From contig NC_077235.1 of assembly GCF_027887165.1 (NCBI RefSeq), forward strand, positions 10,499,033-10,563,032: a DNA stretch of 64,000 nt, read 5' to 3'. The DNA comes from Monodelphis domestica (Eukaryota > Chordata > Mammalia > Didelphimorphia > Didelphidae). Below are positions 53,746 through 64,000 of the stretch, one piece after another. How positions within the stretch are numbered: position 1 is the stretch's first letter; each line of letters starts with the position of its first letter. A program made the position numbers and the translations under genes. The notes below the pieces were generated by a model. That model was not told the origin of the DNA. It saw only the letters and a program-made list of their open reading frames with translations, and did no database searches.

Positions 53746-54209
53746 AGAATTACACCCTAACTGCCTTGGAATTATGGGAAATTGTAACCCTTTGTATATG
53801 GGTATAGAAGATGTTTTGCTACCTAATTCCCTTTCTGTTTATTACGTTGTTTCACATGTTCATTAAATGGCTTTTGCTACTGGATCAATATATCTCTTAT
53901 ACAGCCTAGGGAGGAAGGGTATGCCTGCATTGGATGGGGCCTCGGGCGATGAGTTGAATCACTGATGACTAATGAACCTGCCAGGAGCAAGGGATGCTCC
54001 AGTAAGAAATCACCATCCTCTCTCTCTGGCCCCTAATCCTTCTATATGTGCCCTTCTGTTTGGTACAAGGGCACATATGCAAACTGAGGCCCACGGATGG
54101 TCCTGAGTGGCCTGGATTTCCCTAAGTTAGCAATGCAAACTAGACTCAAATAATACCTCAGGTGCAGAGAGATTCACTCCCACAAAGGTCTGAATCAGAC
54201 AATTGGAGC
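53746..54209. other. unique DNA, nothing recognised
   Basis: No gene or repeat assigned. Confidence 0.5.
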
Positions 54210-54345
54210 ACGGATGAGCTAGTGTGTAGTTTAAGCACAGTCTTTCTGGGCCTTGGTTTCCTCCTCTGTCGCATGAGAAGGCTGAACTATGTGACCTCTG
54301 AGTTCCTTCCAGCTCTCCAATTCTGATCCTAGAATTCGATGTTTT
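54210..54345 (+). repeat. MAR1-type fragment
   Basis: 'tgggccttggtttcctcctc', 'gcatgagaaggctgaactat' and 'gagttccttccagctctcca'. Confidence 0.75.
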
Positions 54346-55674
54346 TGAAGGCTCCCTATAGCTCAAAAGCCTATCAGCGCACTGTCTAGGCTCCCTGGTT
54401 TCCCTGATCTTTGCTTTGAGCTTATCCAGTGTCCAGAGTGGCTAAAATTCCTGCTTCCTGCCCTTCTCCTGAGGGATGCTGTCTCTCCTAGCTCAGATCT
54501 CCAATTTGACTCTTACCAGTGATTTGTCTTATAAAATATTGCACGTGTTACCTCTGGTTGTCCTTCTTGTATTTCCTGTAGCCTCTTAAAGGTATTTTCA
54601 GTGTCGTCTCCATCCTCAAATCCATCAGCTTTTGTATTCTATCTCCAGTTCCCCCTTGCAATATGCCTTTGCTCAATGCTCCTTTGGTTTACCGTTTTAG
54701 GTCCTTAGCTACGTCTTACACTTGACCACCGTTTCCATGAGTTTACCTTTCTGCTTGTTTCCCTGGCCTACCTCTTTCCCTCTGAGCTGTTGACATAGAC
54801 AGGTGGCACTTGAAGCCTGCACCCTAATCATTATTGCCTTGCTTTCTTTATGTTGAAACACAAGAGCATGCAACTGTGACCCAATCTTGCACTGATCAAG
54901 CCCTAGCCTCCTTCCTCAGTTGGTAGATAACGATGGGAACTCCTGCTTGGTGGAGTTTGCCCTGTTGTTCCATAGTTTGTGAGAGAGGCCCCCATTGGTG
55001 GTCCCACATTTCCCACTGGTCAGATCAAGCCGTAGCTAAGGAAAGAAAATTAGGCCCAGGAAGAATTCACCATCTTGTCTAATTACAGTTTCTAACTCCC
55101 ATGCTTCTGCCTTGGCTTCCTTTGGTTTTATTGTCCAGTTTCCCCTTAGAGCTTCTCTCTCTCCCCAGTATATGCCATGAATACTCCCTGACCCAGCCTT
55201 CTCTTTTACATATTCAAGACTGCCATGTCTTGGTTTCCCATCTTTGAGACTCTGCACATTGATACACGTTGTTCCTTGCTCTAGTCTTTGCGATTGAAGC
55301 GTATGTACTCTTAAAAAGTCTTTGCACAGCTATTTCATGGCCATGAACAAGAATTATTCCCCATTCTTAAAGGTACTCTCCAGTTTTCCCAGTGTGTTCC
55401 TGCTTCTTCTACTCTTCCCAGCCAAGTTTAGACCCAGTTCATTTTACAGCTTAAAGTCACACCAAGATGGGCAGATCCCCAGTGACCGGTATGTAAATTT
55501 GGATAGATCCAGTGAGGATTTCGTCTACATTTTTCATCTACCCTATTTTTCAAGCCTGACTGATTAAACTGATGTCTTTTGAGTAACTATACTTTTCACT
55601 GAAATAATAATGTAGGCCTCCACACACTTGAAATGATGCCGTGAGTTTAGCCAGGACCTTCACTGTGGCAGAAT
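54346..55674. other. unique DNA, no gene recognised
   Basis: C/T-biased on the plus strand. Frames up to 81 codons lack motifs. No repeat is assigned. Confidence 0.5.
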
Positions 55675-55832
55675 GCACCCCATTCGGGTGCAAGCACTTA
55701 GTAAGCACGTAGTACTATTTGCCAGATGCTCTGCTTCCCTCTGGTGATACAGAGCCAACCAAACAAAGCAATCCCTGTCCTCAAGGAGATTACGTTCTAC
55801 TGTTAGGGGCAGTATGGTATAATGAATAAAAG
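55675..55832 (-). repeat. L2 LINE 3' end
   Basis: 'cacttagtaagcacgtagta', 'ctattt..cagatgctctg' (short gap) and 'cctgtcctcaaggagattac' then 'gttctactgttagggg', in reverse L2 order. Confidence 0.7.
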
Positions 55833-55839
55833 AGCTGGA

Positions 55840-56050
55840 GGAGCAAGTATCTAGAACTAGAAAGGCTCTTTGAAATCACTTCATGCAACCCTTTTAATTT
55901 TACAGAAGAGGGAGCGGAGGTTCAAAGAAGTTAAATAACTTTTCTGAGGTCACACGGACAATAAGTAACAAAATCTGTGCCCTGGCATCTGTACTCAGGT
56001 CATCCAACTCTACATTCGGTGCTCTTTCCGTGGGACCACATTTAATGCTG
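55840..56050 (-). repeat. MAR1/MIR-type CORE-SINE
   Basis: 'gaactagaaaggctctttga', 'attttacagaagagggagcg', 'acttttctgaggtcacacgg' and 'gtactcaggtcatccaactc'. Confidence 0.8.
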
Positions 56051-56059
56051 CTCTCCCAC

Positions 56060-56140
56060 ACTTCTTATCTGGGCAACCTTGGGCAAATCATTAAGTCTCT
56101 CTGAGGCCTAATTTCTTCCTCTGCAAGGTAGAGATAATCA
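56060..56140 (+). repeat. MAR1-type fragment
   Basis: 'aaccttgggcaaatcattaa' followed by 'gtctctctgaggcctaattt'. Confidence 0.7.
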
Positions 56141-56159
56141 TATTTGGGAAGGGGGTTCG

Positions 56160-56259
56160 GTTAGGATCCAGTAAAATGTAAACTCCTTGAAGGCAAGCAA
56201 GGATCATTTCATTTGGGTCTTTGGATCTCTAGTATCTTGGACAGTGCTTGGCATAAAAA

Positions 56260-56260
<1 letters not shown>
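56160..56260 (+). repeat. L2 3'-end fragment
   Basis: 'aaatgtaaactccttgaagg', 'tttgggtctttggatctcta' and 'acagtgcttggcataaaa', after which the GA microsatellite begins. Confidence 0.75.

Positions 56261-56349
<89 letters not shown>
56261..56349 (+). repeat. (GA)n microsatellite
   Basis: About 44 GA units with one AAAG interruption near 56276. Starts at the A-tail of the L2 end. Confidence 0.95.
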
Positions 56350-56353
<4 letters not shown>

Positions 56354-58755
56354 AGAGCGCTTGTGGGCAAAGTGCCGTGCCAGTCTTAAAGCTCTTTAGA
56401 AAGAGAAGTTATAGTTATTGTTGTTGCTCATGGGCAGCCTCACCTTTCTCTCTCCACCCACCCTTTGAGGGTAGATGTCAAGCTGGCATGTGCCATCCTC
56501 ATGTTTCTGAGGCTTAGCTGGTACTCTATTCCTTTGTGTGGTTTTCCAGAGAAACTCAGTTTCTCGAGTCCAGAGCTTTTTCTTGAACCAAACACAAGAA
56601 ATTGTTTTGAGGCCTCCCTCCTTTGGCACTTTCTGTAATTTCTCTGAAGTTTACCAGTTGGCTTCTTCCTGCCCCTTTCTACCCCACCGTCGTGCCTTAT
56701 GCTGCCTGCCCTCTACCATTCTGGCAGCTTTATAGCAGGATTCCTGAAAAGCTCCTGGAATCAGTGCTTGGTCATGTAGGTGGCCTCTAGTTTCTAATAG
56801 CCTCCTTCTCTTCTTTTAAATAGCTTTGCCTCAGTGTGCTGAGCGGTTAACTTTTACCCTGTATGCCGCTGAAGGGCTCCTTGAAAGGCCATCCTAGACT
56901 CTCAGAAAAGTCAAGAGCGAGGAGGTCAGCAGACCCCAGAATGCTTTGCCTCTTCAGCAATTTGGTCTTGTGGCTCCGTATCTGCTTGGAGATCACTCAA
57001 GTCTCCCTTCTTTGACTGGCACCCTCACCACAAGCCGTCTCCATTCTCTGCCCTCTGGACCTTTTATTGGACTTGAAACAGCTCAGACAAACTCATTCAT
57101 TAGCATCAGCTTCTCTGTTGGCTCCTTTCTTAAGGCCACTGATGGGCTTTCTCTTCTCTAGAGATAGTATCTTTATTCCTGCTCTTTCCTCCTGACCCTG
57201 ACTGTGTCTGTTTAGAGACACTCCTTTCATTGGCTTTGGGAGTTTTGCTCCTCTACCACACTTGGGACACCATTTGTGGGCTTTTTTCCCTGTCTATTGT
57301 TTCTATTAATTGCTTCTGCACATGAGAATAACCCCTTTTGCCTTTGGCTTTCCTTCTTCCCCTGATAGCATTCTTAAACATATCTTGCCAGTAGCCAGGC
57401 TTCCCTCCCTGGCCTCAGAGACTTACCTCATCTTTTACCTTTCTTTCCCTTTGAACAGGCCTATGTTTTTCCCCTTTCTTTGGGGTCTGGAGACTCTGAC
57501 CTTTATTTATTACTATGGCATACCTCACCCCATTCAACTCCAAGCTATATCTTCCCAGGGATAAATACATCATGATGGGGGACAGCCAATGGGCCCAAGA
57601 CCTTCCCTTAGGCAGTGGTGTCTTCCACATTCCATCTCACAACTTCTTGTCTCTTTTATGCAGAAATTCTATCATATCAATTGACCCTCCACCCCTCCAC
57701 CCACCCTTTTTTTCAGAAGCTTATTCCTTAGTGTCCTGTTTTCTATATTGGTTTGAATCCGCACCCCATACCATTCCTCTGGGAAGTGAGAGAGAAGGCT
57801 ATCCACAAGTAATTCCTCTCGTGACTGCAAACTTCCCCATGCTGGCGAGACAGCTAGTAGCCCATTCACGCCCCCCCTGGCCTGTGCCACTTTTGCCCAA
57901 CAAGCTGGGGGCCTCCTTTCCTCTCATGGTTACCAGTGGAGTTTGCCCTTGCTTCTGCCACATGATTATCCCATCTTTCTTTCCTGTCAAATAGTTCCTC
58001 TGATGTTATCCCTTGTGCCACTGCTTCTGCACAGTTTCTCATTTGTAATGTTCTGCCGCCTGTCTGTGCCCACCATGTGCCCTTCCATTGCCCTTTGAGC
58101 GATTCTCTGCACCAGGCCTTTGGAGAGCCATGCTGTTCCATGACTTGTAGCACACAATAAATCAAGAATGTTGTTAAAAAGATGGGCCTTCGTTTGAGGG
58201 AGAAGCTTGCGGTCATTGGGAGAACTATACAGTTTCCCAAAGGCAATCCAGCTTTCCCTCCTCCTCCTGTTCAGTTCCAGGCTCAGTTTCCTGTCCGTTT
58301 GCCCGGAGAGGCAGAGACTCACAAATTGGAGTTTTTGCTCTCCTTCATTCATTGTCCTCCAAAATTGCCCACATACATCTTCCAAGCCAGAGGCCAGAGC
58401 AAGGTCACCTGTGCGCACCAACCCCCAAATCCACTCTGTTTCTTTGAGCCAAAAGACCAGCAGGAAGAGGCCCAACCAAAACTGCTTGCAGAGCAATCAA
58501 TTTCCCTCTCTGTCTTATTCTTATTTTTGGAATTCTCTTCTCTGAGCCCTACGGGGAGCATCTCAAACCTTCCAGGTTTTCCTGCTGCTTTTGAAATGGC
58601 ATATTTCTGCTCTGAATTCTGCTTCACTCATGTTTGGGGCTCTTGTCTTTGAAGGCCAGCTTTAGACCTCTCCCATTTCCTCCCCTGCTTGGTGTTATCA
58701 CTTGGCTCACTTTGGCTTCCCTTCCCCTGTTATAGGAGTAAGCAGTCCTGCTCTA
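56350..58755. other. unique pyrimidine-biased DNA, no gene recognised
   Basis: The plus strand is markedly C+T rich for 2.4 kb without becoming simple sequence. Frames of 112-169 codons occur on both strands near 57.5-58.7 kb, overlap one another and carry no family motif. Confidence 0.45.
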
Positions 58756-58759
58756 ATGC

Positions 58760-58865
58760 TTCCCATTCCTTTGACCATGGACAAGTTCCTTAGCTTCTCT
58801 GGGCCTCAGTCTCTTACTCTGGAAAGTAAGAGGGTTGGACCAGCTCCCAGCTCTCCCATCATCTA
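58760..58865 (+). repeat. MAR1-type fragment
   Basis: 'tgaccatggacaagttcctt', 'gggcctcagtctcttactct' and 'gttggaccagctcccagctc'. Confidence 0.75.
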
Positions 58866-59864
58866 CCTCATCCCTGACGGCCTCCAGTGTTTTTTGGAAT
58901 GTAGATTGTGCCTGTACTGATCCCATTATCCTTCTCTGAGGTCTTTTTCAATGCTTCTACAGATGCTCTCTCCAAGTTCTCTTCCTCAAAGGTGGACCTC
59001 GGGGACCGCCATTCCCTCCTCTGAGACAGCTGTACCCCACTTTCTTTTCTTTTCTTGTCCAGATGGCTGTTTCCAGTGGAATTCTAGCCTCTGTTTTCTT
59101 GCTATGCCCCTTGCTCTTTTCACTTATTTCCTTAGTCTTTCCTCTACTTCCCCTCCTCTCTGCCTCTGTCTCTCTCCTCCAGCCCCACTCTTGTGGAAGG
59201 CTTTAAATCTGCCCCTTATTTCTCCTAACCCCTCTGGGTTTGGGGCTTTCTCAAGCAGGGAGATGCTTTCTTTTCTATTTCAGTCTGGGCCCATGCAGCT
59301 GGGCTCTCTGGCTCTGCCTCACCTTTATCAATGCACTCTCTCCTAGCCTCAGTTTCCCCTGGTTGGACATCCCTCAAACACTGCAACACATCTTTGGGTG
59401 TCTCCAGACCAGAGATGGGCCTTCCTTGACCCTAAATGAAAACCACCTGGAAGCCAGGCAGCCTCCTGGTCTCCTTGTTTCTCCACTATCTGGGCCTCAT
59501 TCCTACACTCTGTTATTATTTCTTTCTGGATTCCCTATTTTTTCCTGGAGAGAATGAGCAGAATCCTTTTTCCTGGCTTGCTAAGTCAGGCCACAGGGAA
59601 GTTCTTGTGGCAGCCCTGGCCCCTTTCCTCCTCATACATCCTTCAACAGAAATCTGTTTTCTCTGCGGATCTTCGAATTACACCAGACTCTATGTTTACA
59701 GGGATTTGGATTGGTGTTTCCTGGGTTCATTCGAACTGTAGTAGAGTCTCCAGCACGTGATTTCTGGGGAGGGGCGCGCACCCTTTGGGAAGGGCGTCCT
59801 CACAGTGGCTTTTTCCAGGAGGGATCCCTCCACTAAAGGTAAACAGCTTTGGGTGTTGTCTCTT
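58866..59864. other. unique pyrimidine-biased DNA, nothing recognised
   Basis: Continues the C+T bias. Frames up to 131 codons, none with motifs. Confidence 0.45.
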
Positions 59865-59995
59865 TTTGCCCCTGTCTTTTGCTGTGCTTACAGAGCTAAA
59901 CGCTAGAGACAGACACAGAGAAAAATAAAACCAGTCCCTACCCTCCAGGAACTTACAGCCTAGCACGTAAATAAACAGAGAACCCGGGGATAAAT
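59865..59995 (-). repeat. L2 LINE 3' end
   Basis: 'gctaaacgctagagacagac', then 'taccctccaggaacttacag' and 'cctagcacgtaaataaac' in reverse L2 order. Confidence 0.6.
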
Positions 59996-60309
59996 AGGCC
60001 TTTCCACAAGATGCATGTTCTGGCATTTTCAAAAGGCCTGGCAATCTGTAATGAGCATGGATGGGCCACGTGACTAAGAAAAAGCCAGGGAGCCTTCTCT
60101 CATCCTCTTTTCTGCCTCCATTCATCTGCCCTTCCCCAGTTCTTCAGCTTTTCCGGTTTGCTACTGCTGCTTCTCTTGCTGTTCTCCTCTCTCCACATGG
60201 CTTGGCATGGCCTGTGCCCACGCTGTGTTCTTGCCCGTCCCTCTATCTTGGGTTGCTTGCTTCATTGCTTCAATGTCTCCTATTGCCGTGTACACCACCT
60301 ACTGATACC
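59996..60309. other. unique DNA, nothing recognised
   Basis: No repeat or gene assigned. Confidence 0.5.
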
Positions 60310-60485
60310 AGTGAAGCATGTTTGACCCTTTCAACCATCCTCAGAGCTAAGAGTGGTGGCCATTATCTTTCCTGACTAATAGATGGGAAAACTGAGACCC
60401 CAAGAAGTTAAATAATTGTCCTGCAAGGCTCGGATGAGAACCCAGGTCTTTAGTGTTCAGCCATGCACTCTTTCTACTAGACAAT
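60310..60485 (-). repeat. MIR-type CORE-SINE
   Basis: 'gtggtggccattatctttcc', 'atgggaaaactgagacccca' and 'gatgagaacccaggtcttta', ending in 'ccatgcactctttctac'. Confidence 0.75.
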
Positions 60486-61814
60486 GAAAACTGGGACCTC
60501 CAAGTACCCCATTTAACCTTTCTATGGCTGGCTATCAGAGATATCACTCTAAGGTGGGGGATGTGTTTGCACTTTTGTCCCAGGGTGCTGGAATTTAGCA
60601 GGCACCAACAGGACTTGTACTCCTTACTCAGGTAGAAACAACTGAGCTTGTCGAGAACACACTAGATGGTAACTTCTTCCCCACTGCCCTGTGTAGCTCT
60701 TCCCTGGCTCCCGCCATCCTGTACGTTCCCTAGCAGCAGCCTCCCAGGATGCCTTGCTGCCTGAGACATCTACTGGAATCCAGAATATGTTGGCCCAGGT
60801 TGCCAGATTGGTCAGTTGTCTATTTCACTAGCTTGGATCATTAGTTAATCTGAGCAGTGACTCTAATATATGATCTGAATTAGATTACCACCACTCCTTT
60901 GTTCCATTAAGAAATGCTCTGTGACTTCACCAGAATTGGCCTTTGGGTTCAACACCAACCTGGTTAATGACACGTGTTCACTCAACTTTCTACCACAACC
61001 CTTAGACCCTTCTGGCTTTCCTTTTCCATTTGTGCGTTTGATTATGCCTTCCTATCGGAATCAGATTACATTTACAAGAGCTTTATTGAATTGTAGTTTA
61101 TTGATTTCAGCCCAGTTTTAAGACTGTATCTTGCTCTCCTCATATTTTATGCCTTTCCCACAATGCTCAAGAACACCTGAAAATCTGATTAGCAAGCTCT
61201 CTGCTCCATCCTCTAAGTAGCAAATGAAAATATTGACTTATATTGAACTCAGACCTTACCCCAAAGGGGCCTGCTTGACACCTCCATCCAATCTGCTAGT
61301 GAACAACTCCATAGAGTCAATTTATTTTAACCAGTTGTATATCTAAACTATCCGTCTTATGGCAATTCTAGCTAATCATTGATCATTTCCTTGGCTGGCC
61401 TATACACCCTTCTATTAGAAAAACCCAACTATGTCAAACCAAGGAGTGAAATGTAGCTTGGTATAATTTCTTTCTGACAGCCCTGAGTTACCTCTTGCTC
61501 CTCACTTTGTTTTGGGGAGGTCTAAACACACCATCATGAACAACTTTGTACACAATCACACCAACTGTTCCTAGCACCAAACTAGCAGTCGAGGGAAACT
61601 TACTGATTGGTTGCTCTCTAGCATCACATATTGCCCACTGGTGTTCACTCCTTTCTTGGTACTTGGAGGATCCACCCGTTGTTATTAGGTACCCACCATA
61701 ACCTTCTGTTGCCCTTCTTCCTGCACAGCTTAGAGATAGACGTCGATAGATATTCTCACCTACTGTGACCTCATAACTTCTTCCATGGCTTAGCTCTCTC
61801 CTGAGTTCCAATCC
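60486..61814. other. unique A/T-richer DNA, no gene recognised
   Basis: About 1.3 kb without assigned repeat. A 107-codon minus frame (61488-61811) has no recognisable domain. Confidence 0.45.
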
Positions 61815-62080
61815 CTTATCACCAGCTGCTGGATGGAAATCTCTTCCTTATGATCCATCAGTGTCTCAAGCTCAGCCCATCCAAAAGAGAACTCTTTCTC
61901 TTTCCCACTGAGTTCTTCCCTCTGTCCAACTACCTTGTTTTTGTCAGAGGCACCACCGTTCAATCAGCCATCTAGGTTTACAACATAGGAGTCATCCTTG
62001 ACTCTTCCTGCTCTTCTTAGCCCCTGCCCAAATCCCGTCATTGCTACCAAGTCTTAACAATTCCATCTCTTCTTCCATTC
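61815..62080 (+). repeat. L2 LINE ORF2 fragment
   Basis: 'gtctcaagctcagcccatcc' with 'aaaagagaactctttctc', 'gtcagaggcaccaccgttca', 'ataggagtcatccttgactc' and 'gtcttaacaattccatctct' match the L2 ORF2 end (…SK.ELF.F, GTT.QSA, GVILDSS, K.QFHLF) with stops and shifts. Confidence 0.75.
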
Positions 62081-62094
62081 ATTCCCTTTTCTAC

Positions 62095-62290
62095 TTACAC
62101 AGCTTCTACCCTAGTTTAGGTGTTTATCTCCAGTCAGGTGGAAAGGCCAAAGTTGTTACCAGGGCAATTTATGAACTGCATGACCCTGTATAAGTCATTT
62201 CATCGGTCCTTACCTATAAAAATAACAGGCTTGGTTTCATTGACCTCTAAGTTCCCTTTGAGATATCAGTTAGTGATTGGAACATCGTTT
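62095..62290 (+). repeat. MAR1-type fragment
   Basis: 'ctgcatgaccctgtataagt' with 'catttcatcggtccttacct' and 'gacctctaagttccctttga'. Confidence 0.65.
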
Positions 62291-62354
62291 CTGTTTTCTC
62301 TTCTTTAGAGTTCTCTGAGAAGTCCCAAGAATCCCTCTAATAGCCCTTCGTGCT

Positions 62355-62530
62355 TTGAACCATACCATTGTAGGAAGTTAGACTGAGAGAGGACTAGTAG
62401 AGTTCATCTCATCCAAACCTCCCATTTTACAGAGGAGGAATTTGAATCTCAGACAGGGAAACAGACTTGCCTAAGGTCACAAAGCTGGGATTTGAGCCCA
62501 GGGCTCCAGAACTAGTCCTTTAGGTTATAC
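62355..62530 (-). repeat. MAR1-type CORE-SINE
   Basis: 'agagttcatctcatccaaac', 'cccattttacagaggaggaa', 'ttgcctaaggtcacaaagct' and 'gggatttgagcccagggctc'. Confidence 0.82.
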
Positions 62531-62724
62531 AGACTTTGATTTGAATCAGAACTGGAATGAAAGAAAGCACTTGCATGCCTTCGGTTCACATTTAAATTCC
62601 TCTTCGAAACAATAAGCCTTTGATTCAAAGGCCAGAGTAAAACCTATAACAGTTTTTTTAAACAATCCTGAAAAAGTAGGTAACTGGAGCTGAGAATAAA
62701 TTATAGGCATTTACTTCTTAAATG

Positions 62725-62870
62725 GGAAGCCCCGGCTGATGATTAAGGCAGTTGACTTATGGGTCAGGAGTGCTGCAGTGCCCTACCCTGTACATTCTGC
62801 CATTGTCATCTTGGAGGTGTCATTAAATGTCAAAGAACATCAGTTTCCTCATCTGTAAAAAAGGAACCAA
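62725..62870 (+). repeat. MAR1-type fragment
   Basis: 'gattaaggcagttgacttat' (diverged head) and 'catcagtttcctcatctgta'. Confidence 0.55.
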
Positions 62871-64000
62871 CACTTACCTGGTTAGGCAACATGACTAAAA
62901 CGATGAGGCCCTATTCCATTTGTGGCCAATTCCTTATTTCAAAACAAATGTAAATTCTAGAAATATTCAACTTTCTAGAGACAGAAGAATTCAGTTTTAT
63001 GTTAAATAAGATATAGAGAGAAAAACATTTTCCCGAATATGTTGTTAGTTTTGCTGAGCTCTGAAAGTATTTAGAACATTTAACAAAGTGGGAAAATAAT
63101 AAGATTTTACCAGACTGAGCTCAAACTGTTGCCCAAACCATATTTCTTATTTGAAAAAATAAATTCTTATAATCTGTGCCTGATTCTTACTTGTCTGGCA
63201 GATAGCAGCAACCACACGAGCAAGTGTCTGTCTTCTAATGCTGGTTATCTTTTTTTTTCTTTACTTTTAATACATCCAATCAGCCAAATAGATATTTGTC
63301 TTTAATTCAACTAATTACAGTGAGATTACTTCTCAATATGAACTACTTAGCAAGCTTAGCTTCTGGATTCTGTCTCCCTCAAGCAAGCAAACTCAATGGT
63401 TTCTTTTTGGTTGGTGGTGGCCCCAAGTCCACACCAACAGCTCTTCAGCCCTACCTCTTAATTCCCATTTGGGACCGGCTTCCTTAGAACCAAAAATGAC
63501 TTGCAGTGGACACTGGAATCCATTTTGCTTCTTTCAGCCTGAGCTGTAACTCAAGAGCCTGGTGCCTGGAATTCATTCTACCTGGGGCAGGACAAGTGGC
63601 ATCATCTCTTCCTACGCTACTGAAATTTAAAGGGCACTGATGGCACCGGTACACTTTCTGTAGGTTGAAACCACTGAGCTTTGACCCTAGTGAGCAAGCA
63701 TAGTTCAAACAGGAAACTCCAAGACAGAGCTTCTTCCTCCCCACTGATAGCCTTTGTGGTGGCCCAGCCTTACCTGCTCCTTCCTTTGGTGGTGTCCTTC
63801 CAACAGGGGCCTTAGAGGATCCTGGAGTTTCTGTTTCCCACACACAGTTTGGTGTGCCCAGGTCTCTCTGCTGCTCAGGGCCCTGTGGACTGAGGTTAAA
63901 GTTCTCTCTCCAAGGCTGCCCCCACCCCCACAGCATTTGCCTTGATAAATTGATTCTAGGGCATCTCTTCTGTTGCCTGCCCAAGGCAGCAGAATTGCTA
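62871..64000. other. unique DNA to window end; minus frame of 166 codons not identified
   Basis: A/T-rich to about 63.3 kb, then G/C-richer. A 166-codon minus frame (63484-63984) contains a single CxxC (RCHQCPLNF) and several other Cys, but no domain I recognise. It is reported as a finding rather than a gene. Confidence 0.4.

Noticed and set aside
57515..58652. Overlapping frames of 126-169 codons on both strands as a possible gene
   Set aside because: They overlap in opposite directions, lack any motif, and lie in composition-biased DNA; no splice-consistent series of exons could be seen.

Overview
The window looks like gene-poor nuclear DNA of a marsupial (metatherian). The evidence is the interspersed-repeat complement: many MIR/MAR1-type CORE-SINEs, about ten copies of a tRNA-derived SINE with a 'tggctcagtgga' A box and a 'gccttggaacc' 3' body, an RTE-tailed SINE, CR1/L3-like and L2 LINE relics, and L1 ends with the typical marsupial ORF2 and 3'UTR text. 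CpG is scarce except around one promoter. Family names come from memory of repeat consensus sequences, without alignment. The species cannot be named from the sequence.

Only one protein-coding gene is supported. On the minus strand at 24445-25446 lies an uninterrupted 333-codon frame clearly related to CHTOP (chromatin target of PRMT1), an mRNA-export adaptor. It keeps the CHTOP N-terminal block, the central 'LAQQME..PSVQAAL' block and the double DDX39B/UAP56-binding C-terminus. It carries an added acidic E/P/R insert, and an R/S/G-rich region stands where CHTOP has its long RGG tract. CHTOP is normally split over several exons, so this is probably an expressed retrocopy. It has its own small 5'UTR intron (25474-25567), a TATA box, NRF1/YY1-like sites (25776-25855) and a possible poly(A) signal at 23281-23286. 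A degenerate tandem repeat of about 49 bp sits in the distal 3'UTR.

Layout: 1-19.5 kb is unique DNA with scattered MIR, L2, CR1 and SINE relics. 19.58-20.54 kb is a purine tract with a hidden repeat of about 290 bp. 20.6-23.2 kb holds a SINE and a complete 230-bp hAT-type MITE. 23.2-25.9 kb is the CHTOP-like locus. 27.7-29.2, 34.7-35.15 and 46.95-49.4 kb are long polypyrimidine arrays. 35.9-42.8 kb is a dense pile of nested SINEs and LINE fragments. 44.6-45.05 kb is a TTTC microsatellite. 49.4-64 kb is mostly unique, pyrimidine-rich DNA with scattered L1, L2, MIR and SINE relics. Long open frames in the GA/CT arrays are artefacts, because two-letter R or Y sequence cannot form stop codons. 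I saw no CRISPR array, functional tRNA, rRNA or operon-like structure, and the repeats and the gene do not form any further system that I can recognise.
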